Assembly: GCA_002428055.1 (NCBI GenBank)
Contig: DIZY01000125.1
Location: forward strand, 17,066-36,925
Length of the DNA: 19,860 nucleotides
Reading direction: 5' to 3'
Source: Helicobacteraceae bacterium UBA6016
Lineage (GTDB): Bacteria; Campylobacterota; Campylobacteria; Campylobacterales; UBA6016
The notes under the pieces are model-generated. The model saw only the letters and a program-made list of their open reading frames with translations, was not told where the DNA came from and searched no databases. The position numbers and the translations under genes were made by a program. Positions 16,059 to 19,860 of the stretch are shown piece after piece; positions within the stretch are counted from its first letter, which is position 1; each line of letters begins with the position of its first letter.

Positions 16059-16825
16059 TTTTCAAGGAAACCGATTCGTCGGTACTCCTCATAGGGGCCG
16101 GAAATCTAGGGGAGGCTTTACTAGACGGTATGCTGAAAAAAGGCGTACCTGTGAGTGTTATGGTACATGCACAAGACAAGGCACTCAAATTAAGCGAGTA
16201 TTACCCGTCCTTAAAGGTTGAAATTTCAAAAAAAACCATCGATATAGACGGCAGAATCGTAATACTTGCGGTAAAGCCGGGTAGCTTTTATGATATTCGG
16301 TTTGAAGGCAGAGCGAAGGCTTTTGTCTCTGTAATGGCAAAAATATATCTAGAAGATCTAAAGCTAAGTGTAGATGCCGAAAACTATGTAAGAGCAATGC
16401 CAAACTTAGCAGCGAGATGTGCAAAGTCTATGACCGCAGTGACTGGAAGTATCGCCTACAAAAAAGAGGCGTTAGCGCTTTTTGAGTCTATCGGCAAGAG
16501 TGTCTGGGTTGATAGCGAGGATGAGCTTAATATTGCGACCGCTTTAGCCGGAAGCGCTCCGGCATTTTTGGCTCTTGTGGCGGAATCCCTGACGGACGGT
16601 GCAGTTAGGGTTGGACTCAAAAGATCCGTTGCCGAGGAGATGACAAAGGGGCTTTTTGACGGTTTTGCTTCTTTGATAGCGCAGTCGCATCCGGCGAAGA
16701 TAAAAGAAGAGGTTATGAGTCCCAAAGGTACGACGGCCGCAGGAGTCTTCGAGCTTGAAAACGCCGGCACAAGGGCGGCATTTATGAAGGCGATAGAAGC
16801 GGCTTATCTGAAAGCCTCAAAATAG
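16052..16825 (+). CDS. proC: Pyrroline-5-carboxylate reductase
   Basis: Cytoplasmic enzyme reducing 1-pyrroline-5-carboxylate to proline with NAD(P)H, the last step of proline synthesis. From the chosen start the protein is 257 residues, near the family norm. A Rossmann nucleotide-binding loop GAGNLG lies at 15-20 (after VLLI), AVKPG marks the strand near the cofactor, MPNLAA starts the middle segment, and the C-terminal helical domain carries the family signature around SPKGTTAAGVFELE. A longer in-frame ORF reaches back to 15977, but the GGAGG at 16041 favours 16052. murA follows after 44 nt. In Campylobacter jejuni fliW lies between bamD and proC as I recall it; here there is no room for it. 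Confidence 0.93.
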   Translation: MSFFKETDSSVLLIGAGNLGEALLDGMLKKGVPVSVMVHAQDKALKLSEYYPSLKVEISKKTIDIDGRIVILAVKPGSFYDIRFEGRAKAFVSVMAKIYLEDLKLSVDAENYVRAMPNLAARCAKSMTAVTGSIAYKKEALALFESIGKSVWVDSEDELNIATALAGSAPAFLALVAESLTDGAVRVGLKRSVAEEMTKGLFDGFASLIAQSHPAKIKEEVMSPKGTTAAGVFELENAGTRAAFMKAIEAAYLKASK

Positions 16826-16869
16826 AATTGGGTAGAATTCAAAAAAATTTAAATTTAGGGTAAAAATAT

Positions 16870-18132
16870 ATGCATTATCTAGACATTTACGGCGGTAAAA
16901 AACTATCCGGTGAAGTAACGGTATCCGGCGCCAAAAACTCATCACTGCCGCTCATTGCCTCTACGATACTTTCGAAAACTCCGGTGACGATTACCAATAT
17001 GCCGCGTGTTGCAGATATTAAAACGATGTTAAAGCTGATGACAAACTTAGGCTCAGAGGCCGAGCTTGAGGGCAATACGCTCAAAATTGATTCCGAAAAA
17101 CTAAACGGTACCGTAGCGACATACGACATAGTAAAGACGATGAGAGCTTCTATTCTTGTGCTTGGACCGCTTCTTGCGAGATTCGGTAAATGCGATGTGA
17201 GCCTGCCTGGTGGATGTGCTATCGGTCAGCGCCCGGTAGACCTTCACCTAAAAGCGCTTGAGCAGATGGGCGCAGAGATAGAGATAAAAAACGGATATGT
17301 AGAGGCTAGGGCTCCTAGAGGGCTTAGCGGCGCTACGATAGTGTTTGACAAAATCACCGTAACGGGTACGGAAAATATCGTAATGGCGGCGGCCCTAGCC
17401 AAAGGCACGACCAAGATAATCAACGCCGCAAAAGAGCCGGAAGTGGTGCAACTGTGCGAAGTGCTTAGGCTTGCAGGGGCAAATATAGCGGGTATCGGCA
17501 CGGATGAGCTAATAATAGACGGAAGCGGCGGCGAGCTATATAGTTTTAAAGAGATAGAAGTAATCCCGGATAGAATCGAGGCTGGTACATATCTGTGCGC
17601 CGCAGCTATCACGAATTCGGAAGTCACACTCAAAAAAGTAAATCTAAGTCACATGGAAGCATTTATCTCAAAGCTTCAGGAGATGGGCTACTCCTTTGAC
17701 TATGGTATGTGCGAGTTGACGATAAAACCAGCCAAAAAAATCAAACCGATAGAGATAGTAACAACAGAGTTTCCAGGGTTCCCAACCGATATGCAAGCGC
17801 AGTTTATGGCCCTTGCCACGCAGGCTAACGGTACAAGTATTATAGAGGAGAGACTGTTTGAAAATCGTTTTATGCATGTAAGCGAGCTAACAAGACTAGG
17901 GGCTACGATACATCTAGCACACAACACTGCCACTATAGAGGGTGGAGCGGAGCTAACAGGGGCAGATGTAATGGCTACGGACCTTAGAGCCTCATCGGCA
18001 CTAGTCATAGCCGCTCTTGTAGCAAACGGCAAAACTAGAATTCATAGAATCTACCATCTAGACCGTGGATATGAGGAGCTGGAGAAAAAGCTAATAGCCT
18101 TGGGCGCACATATTGAAAGAGGGGATGAGTAG
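16870..18132 (+). CDS. murA: UDP-N-acetylglucosamine 1-carboxyvinyltransferase
   Basis: Catalyses the first committed step of peptidoglycan synthesis, transferring enolpyruvate from phosphoenolpyruvate to UDP-GlcNAc in the cytoplasm. Length of 420 residues matches the family. The N-terminal KLSGEVTVSGAKNSSLPL contains the Lys22-Asn23 pair contacting substrate, and the active-site loop LPGGCAIGQRPVDLH places the catalytic cysteine at C116, corresponding to Cys115 of Escherichia coli MurA. Because the Cys is retained (not Asp), the enzyme should be of the fosfomycin-sensitive type. The inside-out two-domain repeat is evident, and RIYHLDRGYE near the C-terminus is conserved. A TAGGG 9 nt before the ATG serves as ribosome binding site. 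It is probably cotranscribed with proC and followed by a probable terminator. Confidence 0.97.
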   Translation: MHYLDIYGGKKLSGEVTVSGAKNSSLPLIASTILSKTPVTITNMPRVADIKTMLKLMTNLGSEAELEGNTLKIDSEKLNGTVATYDIVKTMRASILVLGPLLARFGKCDVSLPGGCAIGQRPVDLHLKALEQMGAEIEIKNGYVEARAPRGLSGATIVFDKITVTGTENIVMAAALAKGTTKIINAAKEPEVVQLCEVLRLAGANIAGIGTDELIIDGSGGELYSFKEIEVIPDRIEAGTYLCAAAITNSEVTLKKVNLSHMEAFISKLQEMGYSFDYGMCELTIKPAKKIKPIEIVTTEFPGFPTDMQAQFMALATQANGTSIIEERLFENRFMHVSELTRLGATIHLAHNTATIEGGAELTGADVMATDLRASSALVIAALVANGKTRIHRIYHLDRGYEELEKKLIALGAHIERGDE

Positions 18133-18151
18133 ATCTCTTCCTCTCTTTTTT
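18118..18151 (+). terminator. Probable intrinsic terminator after murA
   Basis: AGAGGGG (18118-18124, within the last murA codons) can pair with TTCCTCT (18138-18144): five Watson-Crick and two G-T pairs around a 13-nt loop. A T6 run follows at 18146-18151. The stem is weak and overlaps the stop codon, so the call is tentative. It separates proC-murA from the surface-protein locus. Confidence 0.45.
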
Positions 18152-18166
18152 GTAAATTTTCACTCT

Positions 18167-18183
18167 TGTGACTTTCATGTGAC
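18167..18183. promoter_or_regulatory. Tandem TGTGAC direct repeat, possible regulator site
   Basis: TGTGAC occurs at 18167-18172 and again at 18178-18183, an 11-bp period that puts both copies on the same face of the helix. That spacing is common for response regulators binding as head-to-tail dimers. It lies upstream of A/T-rich candidate -10 elements (TATAAC 18191-18196, TATACA 18210-18215). No regulator can be named. Confidence 0.3.
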
Positions 18184-18226
18184 CCCGGCTTATAACAATG
18201 ATAACTTTTTATACACAATCTCTAAG

Positions 18227-18264
18227 CTTGTTTTTGTAAAATAAAGTAACCATATAAAAACAAG
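18227..18264 (+). promoter_or_regulatory. Leader hairpin touching the ribosome binding site of the AG-tract leader frame
   Basis: CTTGTTTTT (18227-18235) and AAAAACAAG (18256-18264) are perfect 9-nt complements. Three further inner pairs (one G-U) make a 12-bp A/U-rich stem with a 14-nt loop. The 3' arm covers the first bases of the ribosome binding site AAGAGG (18262-18267), 6 nt before the ATG at 18274. If transcription begins upstream of about 18225, this helix could limit ribosome access, and its A/U content would make it sensitive to temperature. Folding in vivo is not shown. Confidence 0.4.
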
Positions 18265-18273
18265 AGGTAAAAA

Positions 18274-18321
18274 ATGCCAAACAACTATCCGGTCACCGAG
18301 AGAGAGAGAGAGAGAGAGTAA
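18274..18321 (+). CDS. Leader reading frame carrying the AG tract (15 codons in the present state)
   Basis: The ATG at 18274 has a strong ribosome binding site, AAGAGG, ending 6 nt upstream. It encodes MPNNYPVTE and then three Arg-Glu pairs from the AG tract, stopping at TAA 18319-18321. It is the best start in the region, yet as sequenced it makes only a 15-residue peptide. With one more AG unit the frame continues without a stop for 31 codons and joins the signal peptide of the large gene. With one fewer, it makes a 30-residue peptide ending in TGA overlapping the ATG at 18365. Whether the leader is a control peptide or a real N-terminus in another phase state cannot be decided from one sequence. 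Confidence 0.6.
   Translation: MPNNYPVTERERERE
18299..18318 (+). repeat. (AG)10 dinucleotide tract, candidate phase-variation switch
   Basis: Ten perfect AG units, directly preceded by a G, so 21 strictly alternating purines (18298-18318). The tract starts 25 nt after the ATG at 18274 and lies inside a translated leader just before a signal-peptide gene. Slipped-strand mispairing at AG or CT tracts of this length controls surface protein genes in Helicobacter and relatives. Length variation would be expected among cells of one culture, and sequencing or assembly error is also possible at such a tract. Confidence 0.9.
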
Positions 18322-18364
18322 AACCCCGCCGCAAAGCAACCGCCACCGCCAATCGGAGCGACGC

Positions 18365-19860
18365 ATGAAATCCGCTCTAAAAATCTCCATAATAGCCAGT
18401 TCGCTACTTCTAGCAGGTCAACTATCCGCCTCCAAAGACGACTCACGCCTGCTAGCCAAACCACAAACAGACTCCAACACATCATCATCCGTCAAACTAG
18501 GCTCATCGACATTTACCGCCGACACAAGCGGCTTTAACTTGCAAAAAAGAGATAGCGAGACCTCACAGAGCGTTACTATATCTCCTAGTAAAACCGGAGT
18601 TCGTTCATCTATCGCCGTAGAAGAGCTAGGCAGATACAGACTGGACATAGGAGCGATATATGAGAGCGCAAATGTCAAGAACGACATCTTACTATCAGCC
18701 TCATACCGCCTACTCTACGCCGGAGCAAAAATGGGTACATACATATCTATCCAAAAAGGCAGTGAGCTAGAGAAGTTCGTACTGTCCCAAGGCTTTGCTC
18801 TGGAGAGAGGTCGCATCAAGCTCTCAGTCGCCCTGCTAAAACGCCTCACCCGCTTTGACTTTTCCGAATACTCAAAGAGTTTTGATGAGAAGGTAGCGCA
18901 GAAGGCTTATGGAGTGCAGTACTCTTATACATTCGGCGCAGACTCGCTACTAGAAGAGCTCAAATCCTCGGTAGTCTACTACGACATAGACGGCAAAGAG
19001 CTAGGACACATAGGCGACATCATCATCAATAACGCTACTCTTTACGACTGGACAATGGTCAAGGGCGGCTACAGAGGAGCTAGCAAGCTGATAGCGGAAG
19101 CGGCAGCCTCTTTTCGGCTGTTTGAGAGCGTGAAGCTCACTACCTCGCTAGGATATGACGGCATAAGATACAAGAGTATGTACCAAGATGCCGCAGAGTC
19201 AAGCTCCAAGCTAGCTATGTCCGCTTTTCTCAAATACCGTATCAACGACTACAACATGCTAGAGCTATCAAACGAGAATAGAAACACGATAAACAGCTCA
19301 GGAGCCAAATACACCCACAACTTCGGTAACGCCATGGAAGCTTTCGTATCGGCTACTAGGCTAAAGCGAGATGTAGGGGAGGATGATACACAGTATAGGT
19401 TTGGACTCCAATACAGCTTTGGGCATGAGGGCAGACACACTAGACTCTCCCCACTCTTTGCCTCTTCATACGCCAACAGAGAAAAGCTATCTCTCTCAGA
19501 GCTATCCCCGATAGCGCTGGTAGACGCCGACAATCTAGCCCTAATCCCAAAAACAGCTATCAGCAAAGAGCATATAGCCTCCGTCGATAAGAGCGCATTA
19601 GCAGCCGGAGATGGCATAGCCCTTGCGAATGACGGCACACTAGAGGCAATATATTGGGACAACGGCGGATATCCGGTATCTTCCGTACTCTCCGTAAGCG
19701 ATAGCGGATACACACAGTTTGTAGTCGTAAGAGAGAGCAAACTGGCGATTATGAATATCCTAGCCCTCAACTCCTATATGGCAAGCCAAGGCATGGCAAG
19801 CGGAGCCGCCAAGACGCTCAATATCTCCGTCGCAGATTCTAGCGGAGTATCGGTATACCA
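18365..19860 (+). CDS. Exported surface protein with N-terminal outer-membrane beta-barrel-like region, 3' end cut by window edge
   Basis: I do not recognise the family. The frame is open for 498 codons to the window end. It begins MKSALKISIIAS, a signal peptide with hydrophobic 7-18 and likely cleavage after A22 (QLSA-SK). Residues about 40-355 form a series of 9-13-residue amphipathic strands, alternating small or aromatic with polar residues and joined by tight turns (for example FLKYRINDYNMLEL, YTHNFGNAMEAFVSA, QYRFGLQYSFG), as in transmembrane beta-hairpins. From about 360 the sequence changes to a Ser/Ala/Leu-rich region with beta-domain character (LNISVADSSGVSVY at the edge). A barrel first, passenger after, resembles inverse autotransporters, but this is inference. 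The start ATG has its own GGAG 6 nt upstream, so it can be used independently of the leader. Leu is often CTA. The true length is unknown. Confidence 0.75.
   Translation, partial: MKSALKISIIASSLLLAGQLSASKDDSRLLAKPQTDSNTSSSVKLGSSTFTADTSGFNLQKRDSETSQSVTISPSKTGVRSSIAVEELGRYRLDIGAIYESANVKNDILLSASYRLLYAGAKMGTYISIQKGSELEKFVLSQGFALERGRIKLSVALLKRLTRFDFSEYSKSFDEKVAQKAYGVQYSYTFGADSLLEELKSSVVYYDIDGKELGHIGDIIINNATLYDWTMVKGGYRGASKLIAEAAASFRLFESVKLTTSLGYDGIRYKSMYQDAAESSSKLAMSAFLKYRINDYNMLELSNENRNTINSSGAKYTHNFGNAMEAFVSATRLKRDVGEDDTQYRFGLQYSFGHEGRHTRLSPLFASSYANREKLSLSELSPIALVDADNLALIPKTAISKEHIASVDKSALAAGDGIALANDGTLEAIYWDNGGYPVSSVLSVSDSGYTQFVVVRESKLAIMNILALNSYMASQGMASGAAKTLNISVADSSGVSVY

Noticed and set aside
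16845..16856. Palindrome AAATTTAAATTT before murA as an operator
   Set aside because: It is plain A/T-rich spacer sequence in a 44-nt gap and such palindromes arise easily there; no further evidence.
18274..18364. Treating the (AG)10 stop as a broken gene or pseudogene
   Set aside because: The downstream frame is intact for 498 codons with its own start and signal peptide, and the break lies exactly in a slippage-prone tract. Phase variation, or a sequencing miscount, explains it better than decay.
18190..18687. Overlapping minus-strand frames across the AG tract with Ser-Leu repeats
   Set aside because: The Ser-Leu runs are only the complement of the AG tract read as CT, and these frames lack starts with ribosome binding sites.
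19249..19770. Minus-strand 173-codon frame at the right end
   Set aside because: It is a shadow of the open surface-protein frame on the plus strand, which has a signal peptide, a ribosome binding site and a coherent strand pattern; the shadow is a Ser/Leu-rich string.

Overview
The window comes from a Campylobacterota (epsilonproteobacterial) genome. The HslV begins with a short pro-sequence ending at the catalytic Thr-Thr (MFEATT), which I recall from Helicobacter and Campylobacter HslV. The block rplI-hslV-hslU-era, the bamD/lon pair beside proC, and an MSHA/Cts-type pilus or transformation cluster also fit this phylum. I cannot assign a genus from sequence alone. There are no tRNA, rRNA, IS, CRISPR or phage genes in the window.

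Layout. (1) Positions 1-15958, minus strand: one very compact array read from bamD leftwards, bamD > lon > rplI > hslV > hslU > era > MshI-like > MshJ-like > MshK-like > mshL > mshM > TPR protein > small exported protein > mshE > mshG (cut by the left edge). From lon to the left edge neighbouring genes overlap or are at most about 10 nt apart. The pilus part follows the MSHA order I-J-K-L-M-N-E-G, with one extra small gene between N and E. It encodes the inner-membrane assembly platform, the outer-membrane secretin, the motor ATPase and the platform protein of a type IV pilus/DNA-uptake-like machine. No pilin gene lies in the window. (2) Positions 15959-16051: divergent control region with a good bamD promoter. 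(3) Positions 16052-18132, plus strand: proC and murA, followed by a probable terminator. (4) Positions 18133-18273: regulatory region with tandem TGTGAC repeats and a hairpin over a ribosome binding site. (5) From 18274 to the right edge: a leader reading frame containing an (AG)10 tract, then a 498-codon open frame without a stop, encoding an exported protein that looks like an N-terminal outer-membrane beta-barrel followed by the start of a surface domain.

The most interesting feature is region 5. The strong upstream start (ATG 18274) reads into the (AG)10 tract and stops at 18319-18321. One more AG unit would fuse it in frame to the signal peptide of the surface protein. One fewer unit would end the leader at a TGA overlapping the surface protein's own ATG as ATGA. 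This is the geometry of a three-state phase-variable switch, with every state readable directly from the sequence.

How the genes work together: the left array couples protein quality control (Lon, HslUV), ribosome maturation (Era, L9) and outer-membrane assembly (BamD) to an envelope-spanning pilus machine. The right end holds a putative phase-variable surface protein whose barrel would itself be expected to need the Bam machinery.
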